A DNA stretch of 64,000 bases from Muricea muricata (Eukaryota > Cnidaria > Anthozoa > Malacalcyonacea > Plexauridae). Under the pieces are notes generated by a model. The model saw nothing but the letters and a program-made list of their open reading frames with translations, had not been told where the DNA came from and searched no databases. The DNA lies in NCBI GenBank assembly GCA_963855995.1, contig OY979722.1, positions 2,418,001 to 2,482,000 on the forward strand. The letters run 5' to 3'. The first letter of the stretch is position 1. Each line of letters opens with the position of its first letter. Below, in pieces: positions 1 to 11,900 of this stretch. Position numbers and translations under genes: made by a program.

Positions 1-2119
1 GAGGGTCACCTGTGATTTTGTGTCAACAATTCTATGCTTCACTACTCGCGATCAAATCGCTTAGAAGCGAATATCAATTATTTATCTCGCTCGCCTTTCA
101 GCTGAGCTGAAACACTACTCGAATAAACCCACAAATCAAACACACGGGACAAAAGGAATTAGGGGTTTGCCTGACAAACCATACGCTCATTGAAATTGTT
201 TCAAATTATTACTTAGCTGCGCGCGCAATAATTACTTATATTTACATGTAGCGAGTTAACAAGCATCACATAAAAAAATTGAAAACATGAAAACAAACTC
301 TGTTTCATTTTGCTCAAATAATCCTTGAAGTAACTCTTAAATAAAGCTTTTGTTGTCGTTTGAAAGTCTGCGTATGTGTAGAAGCTAAGCAACCGCTCGA
401 TCCAGAACGTTTCTTCTGCGAGCTGCTATATTTTCAAATAAGTCATTTTTAAGTACAGATCTGTGTTAGTATACTTTGTTAACATGGTTTTAGTTACTAT
501 GGCATTTCAGGATTGCTTTTTAGCGCCGAAGTCGCTACCTTGGTTCAACTTTAATCTCGAACTTTCTTCCATTTCAATCAAGATTGCCCCAAGATCGTCA
601 AATACAAAATGCAAGCGCGAAGAATATTGACGTGGCGCGTGTATGGAAACAGCTATTCAGATATATTTGAAACCATAGCAATATAGGAATAGCTATAACA
701 GAAAATTGACGCCTGCATGTTTCTGTTACTGATAGACGCATTGTGAAAGATGGGCAATTACTTTTAGAAAACAATAATATACACGGTCAAAGCTGATGTA
801 ATTCTCGATCATATGTGATTCTTTTCTTATTTTTAATATCTTTATATACGATTCTCTTCAATTTTTTTAAACGTCATTACGCACTGGCTTTCTTCAGCTT
901 CGTCAAATCAAACCTTGTCATTGTTCTCGCACGTAGCCGCATAAGACAAAATTTATCAAATCGTAATAATGCTAAAACATAACTTGAATGGAGGCGTTTG
1001 CTTGTGGTACGGCCGAAACCGCTCAAGCAAGAAGCAGATAGTAACGGGCGGTGTCTTTGTTGCAGCTGGTGCGGGATGATAATCGGCAACCAGTTCATTA
1101 GTATCGAAAGGAAGTTAACAGATACTACTGTTTATATAAATTTAGCCCGCGAAGTAGAACAAAAACAATAATCGATTAATCGTGTTAAGACAAGTATACA
1201 CAGCTAACTCAAAGCTAATTCATTAAGGCTGTCTTTCCAAAAGCGTAGACTCTGAACTATGAGCGCGCAAGAAATGATGGATTAGTGAATGTTTAGGTCC
1301 CGATACTCAGTGGATTACCTTACTGGCAAGTGAATTTTTCATCGTAAGTTTCCTATATGTTCCCTCGATTTTGTTTCAAAATAAATAATTCCGAGTTCAA
1401 AGGTAAAAATAAGCAATAAGCAGTCATTCCTTCTCTGCCACATAGTTTACAGTTTACGCTCTTGGAAGGACATTCTTTATTGAATAACCTGCAGAAAATT
1501 TAATTATACGAAAAAAGGCTCCCACAATTCTCTAACTATCGGAAAGATTAGGCATATAGCTTTTGAATACCGCCGTTGTTTTTTGAAAGTAGAAGAAAAT
1601 TTACGAAAGATACGAATAAAGGGTCTAGAATCGATCCTTGAGGGTCACCACTTCCACTTCAGAGTTTTGACATGTCGTGTAGCAAACCAGATGAACAAAC
1701 TGGCGCTTTTCAAAGGATTTTAATATCACTTTTTACTGACATATACAATAAGTTACTACCTAATACCTAATACACGGCATGATACAGTGAAAATGACAAA
1801 AACAAAAACCTGGTTCTTTAAACTGGCATTGTTGTCAATTATATTTCGGTGCATGAATCGTATTGTTAGTGAACTTATACAAAGCCCATGATGACAGGCG
1901 AATAGATGCACAAATTATACAAGCTTGAGAATGTCTAAACGTTTTGTCAATCACTTAATGATTTTGTGCTCAACTACTTAAAAATACTAATAATTCTGCC
2001 AGTGGAAAATTCACGCATGTATGAATTCGCAATATCAATAACTTAAATCTTACACATATATACTCTATATAGATACTTTAAAATTCATGGTGTTTCCATT
2101 CTCGTCGGCCTACTTTCCT
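1..2119. other. Gene-free flank, AT-rich
   Basis: No exon with a recognisable product was found on either strand. The stretch is AT-rich and contains one terminal-inverted-repeat element, listed separately at 1232-1470. The nearest gene, the secreted EGF protein, ends at 2120 on the minus strand, so the upper end here is probably its 3' UTR and downstream spacer. Confidence 0.5.
1232..1470. mobile_element. MITE family A, copy 1
   Basis: The left end (CTTTCCAAAAGCGTAGAC) and right end (GTTTACGCTCTTGGAAGG) are imperfect inverted repeats. A second diverged copy lies at about 7583-7795 and shares internal sequence such as the GATGGATTA block. No coding capacity is visible. This fits a small non-autonomous DNA transposon of unknown superfamily; no target duplication was identified. 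Confidence 0.6.
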
Positions 2120-5100
2120 TTATTTTCGTCTTTTGAACGTTATCATAGTCTCGCATCGGGTTCCCTTGTAGCGACGCGGGCAGTCACATTTGAACATGCC
2201 GTTTTGAATACGGCATTCCCCTCCGTTCAGACACGGATTCGGCCTGCATGGGTCTGGGTTAGAGAAAACATTGATTTAGTTTAAGAAATTAGGAGTTCGA
2301 TTGATGTCTGGTTGTCTGTGGCGCTACTCTGAGTTCTAAATCCATCTCGGGCAACTAGCTAAAAACTATGCCTGACCATGGTGGGAATTCAACGTAGCAA
2401 AAAAGATGGCGGATGTCGATTTCACCAGAATGCATGGCGGTCTGAAATCGTTTAAAAAGGCGAATTAACGTCTTTTGAAGAACAGACAGAAGACAATCGG
2501 TTATTTTCACACTTGTGTTAAAATTTCAATCCATTAGCTTTGCTTCTTGTTATCTTTTCCCAGGTATTCTTACTTGATACCCGCAATGCATTCTGGTAAA
2601 ATCGACATGTCGCCATCTTTTTGCTACGTTGAATTGAACCTGCGACCTTTAGAATTCTTGCTCGCCCAATGCCCTGCCAACTGAGCTACGCGGTCAGGTT
2701 GGTTCAAGCTATGGTTCAAGCCTGAAGGTATCTAACATTGGAAACTGAGTCTTCCTTCTTTTGATATCAATGTAATCGAGCACTTATATTTTTTATTTTT
2801 CTTTATGAAACTTGTTAAATCATAGTAATCATGTTTAGTGAAGACAATTATATGTCCACCAGAAATTTTGAAACAAAGAGAATCATATTTCATAATTCAT
2901 CATATATTACGAACATTGTTTGACTATTTTAAACACAACTTATAGCAATTTTACTAAGTAGTTCACGTTGTTTTTGTTTTTATACCTGGCTTTGTTCTTT
3001 TTTCACTAAAGTCCATACTTACTTGCAGGCTTCGTAGTTCTTGGCCGCATTGTAGTTGGCAATTCAGTCGTACTAGCTGGGGTGTTCGGACATTGGCTTT
3101 TCTCTGTTGTAGAAAAAAATAACATCATATCATGTTGACAATAGAGAGAGAGCATGAAGTGTGCCAGTAATCGACTTATGAATATGTGAGTTTAGATTTT
3201 ATGTATTAATGCAAGCAGATTATCGCTAATCTGGACTCTAATCTTTCATACACACTGTGGGACCTTACCTAATTTAGGCCGCACTTCGTAGATGTAATTA
3301 TGATGTGCTTGTCCAATACATTCAGTGGAACTCTTATCGTCGCAATTTTGAAAATCGGGATGATAACCCCAACAATTGTCCGACTTTGGCCCTTCGAGCA
3401 GGTCCGAGGAGTGGACGCCTGACCAGCATTCGCCGTAAAATTGCAATCCAATGTAACGATATCCTTTTTGATAGGCTAACTCGGAACATCTTAAGGAGAA
3501 AGAAAGATAAGGAGGAACAAAATTTAGACCTTGGGGATATTGAACTGGCAAGCAAGATATAAAAGGGATTTTAACTTGAAAACGCTGAACTTGTTATATT
3601 TAATGCACGGAGTTAAGTTCGCTTGGTACTCACCTACAAGCAATGTTTTTTAAATGGTCATTCCAGCGCGCGTTCCAGTCAATTTTATCACGCCAGTTGA
3701 GCAGAAGAATTCCAAGTGGTCGTTCAAATCGACCATTCCTGTAGGACCCAGGGTCATGATAGCAACCAACCTTCGAGTAGCTCACGTTACACGAATTACA
3801 AGATGTAGAGCTCACTGTGAAAACAAAAAAGTACAATATATGTTTATACAAACTTGTTATTTTTTGTTTGCGAAATACAAAAGAGTGCTCAATGACATAT
3901 AGACACCGAGCAAAATACCTCTGCAAAAACGTACCCAAAGGTTGTAGTTTCGATTCCTACCGAGGTCAGGCATATTTCTTAGCTTACCCAGTACATGCAG
4001 ATATAGAACTCGGCGTGACACCACAAACAACATACATGCAATACAGTCGAACCCCGTTAATACGGTCACCAACGGGTCGAAATAATATGGCCGTATTATC
4101 GGGATGACCGTATTAACGGGATAATATCAAATTTCAATTGTGACATAAAAGCCATGTTAAAAAATTTATTTCAAAAGCACAGCAACAACACGATACTACA
4201 ATACTAATTAATAACTACATAAACGACGTTAAAAACCCTTACTTTTTAACTTTTAACTGAAGCCTATATGTAATGTTTTAAATGCGTCATTTTTATAATA
4301 AGAATACAATAAGTAACATGATATAACACGGATGTCATGGTTTACATGTTTGGAGTCTTAAATTATGTTTCCGTCTGTAGACACATTTAGAATGTCCGTA
4401 TTAACGGGGTGATTTTATTAGTTTGGGACTCGGCAATGTGGCCGTTGGCCGTATTAGCGGGGTGGCCGTATTAAAGGGGTAACTTTAATATAAAATGCAT
4501 TGGTGTTTCGCCGGGACCAAAAAAAGTGACCGTATTATCGAGATGACCGTATTATCGAGGTGGCCGTAAGGCGGGGTTCCACTGTATGATTCAGTTTACC
4601 ATTATATTATCTTTCTTCAGGATTTTTACAGTGACGTGCTTTTACTGTTTCTGTTTTAACACACAAACTCAGCCATAGAAGTTGGAATAAACTCGGCATT
4701 TTAAGACAAAAAGCACTAATATTTTGCTGCAGAATAATTGCAAATGCTGTAATCTGATTAGCTACTCTATTCGCTGTCCATTGCTCGATAGATAGCGAGT
4801 TAGCAAAACAGTAATTTCCCTGACAATTTTTTTTAGCAAAGTAACTTAAAAAACAATGATTTATTTTCATATTCTCTCTCAATTTCTCTCTTTATCTCAG
4901 ACTCGTTTTCGATTTCTATGCGGTGATATTTGATGAGGGGGAAGCCCGAATCTCGTAGTTTAATTGTTAAGTAGTGTACTGACAGTCCAGTAGTCTACAT
5001 CCGAAATTGGGAAATCTTGTCGTTAATGCGGACTCTAACTATAACAAACACACTAAATCACGGTTCCCAGGGTGTCCACTTTGACGAGAGTTAACTGTAC

Positions 5101-5348
5101 TCAAACATTATCGAAGTTCTGCGATTAAACACACATAGTGCTTTGTAAAGGTAGAGTAATTAGCCACTTCAGAGACTGAGAACAGACTGAGGGCGAATGC
5201 TTAAGAGCAACGAATCTTTAGAAATCAACAAGTATAAGCAGACACTTCGCATGCATAAGACATTTATCTATTAACATTTCATACCTGCTACAATAGAAAC
5301 AGCTACCAAGAATAGGGCATGGAAACATCTCCTGTTGAATGCAGTCAT
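2120..5348 (-). CDS. Secreted protein with WSC/lectin-like Cys-rich domain and C-terminal EGF domain
   Basis: Five spliced coding exons: 5285-5348, 3634-3814, 3269-3489, 3023-3103 and 2120-2253, giving 226 aa with frame kept at every GT-AG junction. Exon 1 encodes a signal peptide (start MTAFNRRCF, then a hydrophobic LFLVAVSIVAV core). Exons 2-3 encode a Cys-rich module: VGCYHDP, RPLGILLLNWRD, then CSELAYQKGYRYIGLQFYG followed by ECWSG. This layout resembles WSC/carbohydrate-binding modules expanded in anthozoans. Exon 4 is a Pro/Thr-rich linker (TTELPTTMRPRTTKP). Exon 5 is one EGF-like domain (NPCLNGGEC ... CDCPRRYKGTRCE), followed by a short basic tail and stop. There is no transmembrane segment, so the protein is probably secreted and may bind glycan or matrix; that role is inferred. 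I do not recognise a named orthologue. Confidence 0.82.
2366..2702 (-). mobile_element. tRNA-derived SINE interrupted by a MITE
   Basis: Read on the minus strand, 2636-2702 begins with a tRNA-like A box (GTAGCTCAGTTGGCAGGGC) and continues to a B box (GGTCGCAGGTTCAATTC). The matching distal end, with the GGTCAGGCAT signature shared with other copies, is displaced to 2366-2385 by an inserted palindromic element. It is not a functional tRNA, because the cloverleaf is interrupted and the 3' end runs into the SINE body. Confidence 0.6.
2386..2635. mobile_element. MITE with long terminal inverted repeats, inserted in a SINE
   Basis: The ends AATTCAACGTAGC (2386) and GCTACGTTGAATT (to 2635) are perfect inverses. 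The inverted repeat then continues inward for roughly 50 bp (AAGATGGCGGATGTCGATTT against AAATCGACATGTCGCCATCTT), with a few mismatches. There is no coding capacity. It sits close to the B box of a tRNA-derived SINE. Confidence 0.7.
2764..2905 (+). repeat. Truncated copy of the 260-bp TIR repeat (family B)
   Basis: It shares the order 'CACTTATATTTTTTATTTTTC', 'TTTATGAAACTTGTT', 'AATCATGTTTAGTGAAGA' and 'TCCACCAGAAATTT' with the fuller copies at 10047, 20261, 30453 and 62398. Both ends are missing. Confidence 0.55.
3933..4043 (+). mobile_element. SINE 3' fragment
   Basis: It contains the B-box-like GTAGTTTCGATTCCTACCG and then GGTCAGGCATATTTCTTAGC and a tail ending CACCACAAACAACATACA. The same order is seen in the SINE at 14594-14735 (GGTCAGGCATATTTTCAAC ... 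CACAAACATCATC). A Tigger-like element begins at its downstream end. Confidence 0.5.
4044..4584. mobile_element. Tigger/pogo-like non-autonomous DNA transposon
   Basis: The terminal repeats are CAGTCGAACCCCGTTAATACGG on the left and, read inward from the right, CAGTGGAACCCCGCCTTACGG. The element is flanked by TA on both sides (4042-4043 and 4585-4586). TA duplication and CAGT-type ends with 'GAACCCCG' are typical of the pogo/Tigger branch of Tc1/mariner. Subterminal motifs of the type GACCGTATTATCGAGGT recur several times in both orientations. There is no transposase reading frame, so it must be mobilised in trans if at all. Confidence 0.75.
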
Positions 5349-7582
5349 ATCTTCACGTTTACCAAGTTATACTGGTCTGGCTTGTTCACACTCCTTCTAC
5401 GAACCCAACTTAACTGTCGGTAACGATTGTCCTGTTGAAATCACAGGCCTTTTATGAAGCAATAGAGCAAATAAACTTTAATTGGAAATGACAAGGACAC
5501 CTGAACATACATAAAAGATATTAATAAAAGTTCCAGGCTTTTTGAGAAGAATTGTATGCAATATAAAGAACAGATTGTGTGGAACTGATTAATTTGAACA
5601 AATATATAGGCGTCTATATATGAATACGGGCCTTTGATGCCCAAACAGGCGGATTAAAAAGGGCAGGTGAATAAAGAGGAATAATTTGCGTAGTTTATTC
5701 TATAAATCACCTCTTTCGAGAAAATGTGTTTATGCTAATGAAGACAAAACCATCTCAAGGTTTCAAAAGATATAAAAAGATTGGCATGAGGTAGGTTAGG
5801 CTAAATTAAGTTATTCCTAACATTAACATAGATCATCTCCCGGATTAACACGATCTCAACATTTACAAAAAAAAACAACAACAGGCAATTCAATCCAGTA
5901 TATGTGCTGGTAAAAAATCAAACTCAAAACCATATATGCTACAATGTAAAGGCCGAGAGACCGGACAACGCGACGCGAAATTTCGATTTTCAACTTTAGT
6001 CCTTTTCTATTTTTTCTCCAACCTTCGAAAGGACTTCAGCAATTTAAGCTATTGGTGCACATATCTAACTAAATCTCTTTCCTTTGCATGGTTTTATTTG
6101 CTTTTAAAAATCGAAAAACGGTTTGTGCATGTGGGCCTTAAAGCTTATAAAACAAGTCGTGTGCGAAGTTTGTTTTAAAAAAATCAACTTAAACAGTGCA
6201 TAAACTCGTTCAAAACATTACATCATTATTTTGTTCAAGTATAATCAAAGTTTGTTTACTAGATTTTTTAACAATCTTTAAAAATTTTGCTAAAAAGGAA
6301 CTCTTCATGGGCTAAATGATGTTAATTGTACACTTTTGAATTGCGTGGTCGGTCTGCAAGCAAAAACGAAAGGAGACGACAAGCGAAAATATAAAACAAA
6401 TTATATAAACACTGAAAACAAGCACAAATGACTGCAATGGATATGTTAACTTTTCAATGAAACCTATATAGCTAACTAAAGACATCTCGTTGGGCTTTTT
6501 ATCAGGGAAAATTAATTTAATTCGCCAAAAGATAAATTGTATTTGCTTAAAATTAATAATACTCTCAGTGTTGTTCGTCTGCTTTACCATAGACAATATT
6601 CTTTATACAACAAAGAAAGCTTTTAATTAAATTATCTAACCGCTGGCGTTGCATACGCTTGAAATGTTGTTTGTGACAGCTATAGCTAGATAAAATAACA
6701 GATACGCACCTTGACTTGATTTCACTAAGCCCTCGCCACGAAAATTTTGAAGCTATTAATCTTCAGCTCAAAATTGTTACAGCAGTAGCACTCTTATTTC
6801 TTTTATACCTCTCTAAAACAGCCTAAAATGACACCCTAAAACAGCTACATTACCTTTTTTCAAACGCTTCTTCTCCTTGTATAGAAAAAATGCATACGAT
6901 GTAAACTATTTATACACTTTAAAACAACTTTTACAGATATACAGGAAAATTACAGCGTTTGAAACAATAGAAATGACCATAAATATATGTCTACAAAAAT
7001 TCTAATTTTTCTTTCATGGATCATGTTAAACATTCGAGTAAAATTCTTGACAAATTTGACAATTTTTAAATCCTGAAAAACTACCCGAAGCTTCTCAGTA
7101 TACAAAAAGGTTCACAGAATTGCCTTGATGATTTTCACACAAGGCTAAAATAGGCAAAAAATGATTAAAATTTTAGGCAGATTGTATAGACACAAAGACA
7201 CTCAAATTAATTTAAAAATCTTGAATTATTGTCACAATTAAGTTTGCTAATATAGGCAAAGGCAAAGTGATAAGCTTCGATTTGATTGCTCCTGTAAACA
7301 TTCTTCAGCGTTGCTGATACACGATACAATATTTCCAAATACGTATACATTGCCCGAGATTTTTTTCACCCTATAGGGCGAGGCGTTTTTGAAAACAAAA
7401 ATTTGCCAGCTACAAAATAACGGACTCGGTCGAGTTCAATTTGTTCAAAATCCCTGATTAGGGACTTTATAATGGCGGCGAATTCGGCAGAATGGCAAGC
7501 GCGATCCACCTGTTAGATCAGAGGTGAGATCTTCGCACTGCCTGCGCGAAGTATAATGACACTCACATGAAAAAATTCAGGT

Positions 7583-7795
7583 TGTCTTTCAAAAAACGTA
7601 AACTGTGAACTATAAGCGAGCAAGGGATGATGGATTATTGTGTATTTAGACCTTGATACCCAAGGAATTACCTTTGTAGCAAGTAAATTTGCCGTCATAA
7701 GTTTCCTTAGTTTCCTAGTTTAGAGGTGAAAATAAACAATAACCCGTCATCCTTTGCGCGCTTATAGTTCACAGTTACGTTTTTCGGAGAGCAAA
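7583..7795. mobile_element. MITE family A, copy 2
   Basis: The left end GTCTTTCAAAAAACGTAAAC and the right end ACGTTTTTCGGAGAGC are imperfect inverse repeats. Internal similarity to the 1232-1470 element covers the GATGGATTA block, the 'GGAATTACCTTTGTAGCAAGT' region and the central 'TAAGTTTCCT' motif. Confidence 0.55.
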
Positions 7796-8404
7796 CGTTT
7801 CAGGAATTGGTTGTAAGTTAACAAGTTGTCTGAATGTAATGCACACGCCCATCATATATGATTTTATAAATAAGAAGGAAAAAATATCATGCATGGATTA
7901 TAGAACGCTTAATGAATAACAATTTCTTAGTGAGCAATCTTGAGGATATGTAATGTTAAATTTAAAACTCCTTTGGTAGTAACAGATGTTTCAACGGCAG
8001 AAATGGTATGGATAAATATGAATAATTTTGTCCAGTTTTGTCGATGCGGACACTCGCCTAATTTAAACATCTTTTACGATTTCCTTTTTTTAACGCTGGA
8101 GCCCTTTTTAGCTCTTTTTATAGGATATGTAGTTTTCCCAAGAATTTCGTGAACCAAAATTAAAAAACGTATCAACAATTTATCAGGAAAACACAAAGGA
8201 AATCCCAACCGTAGCAAAGGTTTTATATGTGATAAAGTATGGAAATTAATTTACATAAAGTACGGCTCTGATTTTCTTGTCTTTGACATCGTTAATGTTG
8301 AAAATAACTTCGTCAATTAACTAATAAGTGATGGATCGTCCTTGATATAACAGATCTTGATACGAGAAGCAAGATTTATATTAATCTGACATTGCAGAGA
8401 ACAA

Positions 8405-8488
8405 CGAGACATTCGTTGTCTCGAGCGGTATTTGAACTCGCATCTTTGGGGTTTCTAGACCGCCGCTCTACCAATTTAGCTATCGAGT
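8405..8488 (-). mobile_element. tRNA-derived SINE or tRNA-like relic
   Basis: On the minus strand there is an A-box-like segment (TAGCTAAATTGGTAGAGCGG), an anticodon-arm-like stretch, and a B box (GATGCGAGTTCAAATACC). Internal Pol III promoter spacing is preserved, but acceptor-stem pairing is poor, so I call it a tRNA-derived SINE head rather than a tRNA gene. Confidence 0.45.
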
Positions 8489-8905
8489 CAACTGGACACT
8501 GCAGAAGCAATTTTGATAAATCGTCAATTCAGGGATGCGACTATTAATTCTTCAGTACTGATTTCACTTTTCAATCAATAAATCTGTAATCCAGTTAAAA
8601 TTACCCTTAGAAAAATTTTCACGTGACATGTTCTAACGTCGCATGTGACCACATTAATTTCACATGTGATAACACATAATAAAATAACAATTCTTGTAAG
8701 AAGCCCATAAAGTCGAGCAGGCCACTCCATATTCACATATTCTTGTATTTATCTATACCCTAATTTATAAAATTTAAATCTTCCTTTATTCACTGTTTTT
8801 GGATTCATTGAAATCCAGTTAACCGATATTAGGCTATAAGCAAGTGTTCTTCTTTATCATAAAAATTTTCAAAACTAACTATTATTAATTATCACCTCCA
8901 TTCGT

Positions 8906-11900
8906 TTACGCTGACTCCTGCATCATTCGATACGCATGCACGCTACCTTTCTCCGTGAATTTTGTCGCTTCCTTGTCCGTAACTCGTCGACGTTTTCGTC
9001 GTACAACCTCGCCATCGCCCGTGACGTCATCGTCATCCTCTACGACGTCATACAACTCGTTTCCATACCCTCCTCCGCCCGGTGTTTCCAAATGAAAGCA
9101 ATCCTAGCGGGGGTCACAAAAAGAATTAATCACTTTCGTTCCTTGTTTTACCTAAATATTCTTCAGTTAAATTCGATTCTCCGACGAAAGGTTTCATTAG
9201 GAGGGGGGGAAAGTGTGTTACAGGGGGTGTTATAGGGGGAAGGGGGGGGGGGTTTGATCGATTAATTAAACCTGGTAAGACAATTAAACACGAGAGTATC
9301 CCCTAAGAAAGAAATATTTTGTGGGTACTTTAAATTGCAGCCATATAGTACGGTGGCCACCAAGTATCACACGGAAACAGAAAGCCATTTTCATCTGACC
9401 TCGTCCGATGGTATTTTCATCTGACCTCGTCCGATGTTTATGGCTTTTCTTGCGTGTTTGTGTATCATTGCCTTTTTGTTTCCGTGTGACACTTGTGGGC
9501 CACCATAATACAGACAATAGGATTACCACCGTGCTACAAGTACACTTTAACAAAATATAATCTTCCTTCCCAAGCAAAATGCTATATTTTCTCCAGCAAC
9601 ACAAATATATATACAAGCAACGTAGAACATACCCCGGCCTCGACCTTGACCGATGCTTTTCCTCCCAAGTTTATTCTTCTGCCATCTTTGTAGAACAGAA
9701 GATTGCGTCCACGTGATCCAGACAAACCACCTGCGAGACGTTGAGAAAAATAGACGTCTTTGGAAGTTATTCAACATCCAGTGAAGCACCACATAATAAT
9801 CACAATTGATCCACCCTCAATCTACTGTCAAACATTTCCACCCGAAATACACATAGACTACGCTTGGTCTGGTAAGCTGCCTCCGTATCTTCGTGGTCAT
9901 GCAGAGTCTTGCAACCCCATCGCAGAGGCGTAAGTTTGTCCGAAAAAAATACTGTTGATGATAAATTTTTCTCAAATGTTCCCGGCTTGAATTTAGACAT
10001 GTGTATGATTTCCACTCGAGATTAAGGCACATTCACCCTTTACCCACCAGCTGATCTGACCGTGAGTAAAAGGCCTGGAACTAGCTACCGAATAAAAATC
10101 CATTTTGTTTTTTTTAATCACTTATATCTTTTATTTTCCTTTATGAAACTCGTTGAAACTTTGTGATCATGTTCAGTAAGGAAAATTCTAAGCGCAGCAG
10201 AAATTTAGAACCGAAGTAAATTATACCTAATGAGAAATTTGCTAGTTTGCTCGACTAAATGGATTTCTATTTGACAACTAGCGCCAGTACTTTTCCGTGT
10301 TTTTCGATCACCTCGCAACATCGAGAGAAATGTGAACTAAAACAGAAACTGGAGTAGTACATGGGTCTCCCGTCGGCTCTCTCGCCAATGGATATACCCG
10401 TACATGTGCAATAAGGAAGAAAAAAGAAAAAGATACTGTAAATATTTTCTAAAATCCGCTTTCTATATCGCACCTTTCAATCCGTATGGACAAAATGCCC
10501 TTCTTTCGCTGAGAATTGATAAGGTCAGCGGTCGTCTGAAAACTAACTCACGAATCACTCCATCGCCACCTTTATATACACCTTGACCGCCCGAACCTGA
10601 ATTCAACTGGAAACTGCGCAGTATTACAGGATACCTAGAAGGTTTATGAAATTCAACTTGCTTAAACATCCTGTTTTGGCAAATAGGTCAGTGCTACACG
10701 TCTAAAACATACGAGTTGTTGAAGGTTGTTAAAAACAGCATTGAACAATTCTGTGCTGCCCACATTTGCTCAATTTTGTCAACAATACTGAACAAGTTGT
10801 TGAGCCTGAATCCAGCCCGCAATCGTGTGTAACAATGCTGAACAGTATTGTTGAAAACATTGAACAATATGGGCAGCACAACATTGTTTCATGCTCTTTT
10901 CAACGACTCGTAATTTTTTGCTGTGTACAATAAAAGCAGGTTGTGAAGATCATTTAACCTCTCTGATCCTTAATTTGTTATCAACAATATTGTTCAGCAT
11001 TGTTGCACCTGATTGCGTGCTCAACAATATTTTCATGAGAACAATAAACAATGTGCAAAGTAAAACGCTCTTCAATCTTATCATGCTACAGGACTAATTT
11101 TTTGCTGTGCATATTTCCAGCTGGATGGTAGTTTTCAGCGAAACCTATTTATCAATTGAACAATATAACTATATCAAGATAAATGCCTAATCAACTGAGC
11201 CAACCCGGAATAATAGGACGGAGGTGTACTCCTCACCTCTTCTCGATGATCTCGGGGTCTGTGATTCTCGTGTTAGTCATGTGAGTATGAACACCGCTCT
11301 TTCCATCCCAGTCTGGGCCCTAAAGAAAGTAAACTCACAATATCCATCCAGCAATGCCTGTCAAGCACATCGCAGTCAAACATGTATCAAGGTAGAGAGC
11401 CGCCCAGAGACATTTGGAGGCCCAGAGGAAAATTTGACCTTGAAAGCATCATGTATACATTCATCGTATGGCTTGGTGTACATCCGTCAATGTAACGAGG
11501 TCATATATGACCCCAGAGGGGTTAAGGCATGAAGCCAGTGGCATATTACTTTCCCCCGAGCGTCCCTATAAAGATACACAACTTACTGCTCCGGCTCCAC
11601 CCGCAACTGTTTCGTAATACCCGCACGATTCATCCCCAAACGTTGTGTTGTTCATGCAACCCTAAAAATAAACATCGTATTTCTGAACAAAGCGTTGGCT
11701 ACTGGCTACATGATCTGGCCGCACATTGGCAACAAACTAGGCTTGTTATGCATTTATATGTTTGCCTCGTTCTTTCAAAAATACCCTATCAAAGTATGTT
11801 AATGTATTGCAAGTAACGAAGCTTGTTGTTAAACAAGATTTTACTTGGCAGGATATTCTATAATGGCTCGCTCCAGTACATCCCATATCTTGTCCGTGTC

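Larger units (their letters stand above)
5349..8905. other. Intergenic region between the secreted EGF gene and OPLAH 3' end
   Basis: The sequence is AT-rich with no convincing exon. It holds MITE family A copy 2 and a tRNA-derived SINE (both listed separately). The lower end probably includes the 5' flank of the secreted-protein gene, and the upper end the OPLAH 3' UTR. Confidence 0.5.

Noticed and set aside
8405..8488. Functional tRNA gene
   Set aside because: A- and B-box-like segments are present but the acceptor stem does not pair and the sequence matches a tRNA-derived SINE head better.
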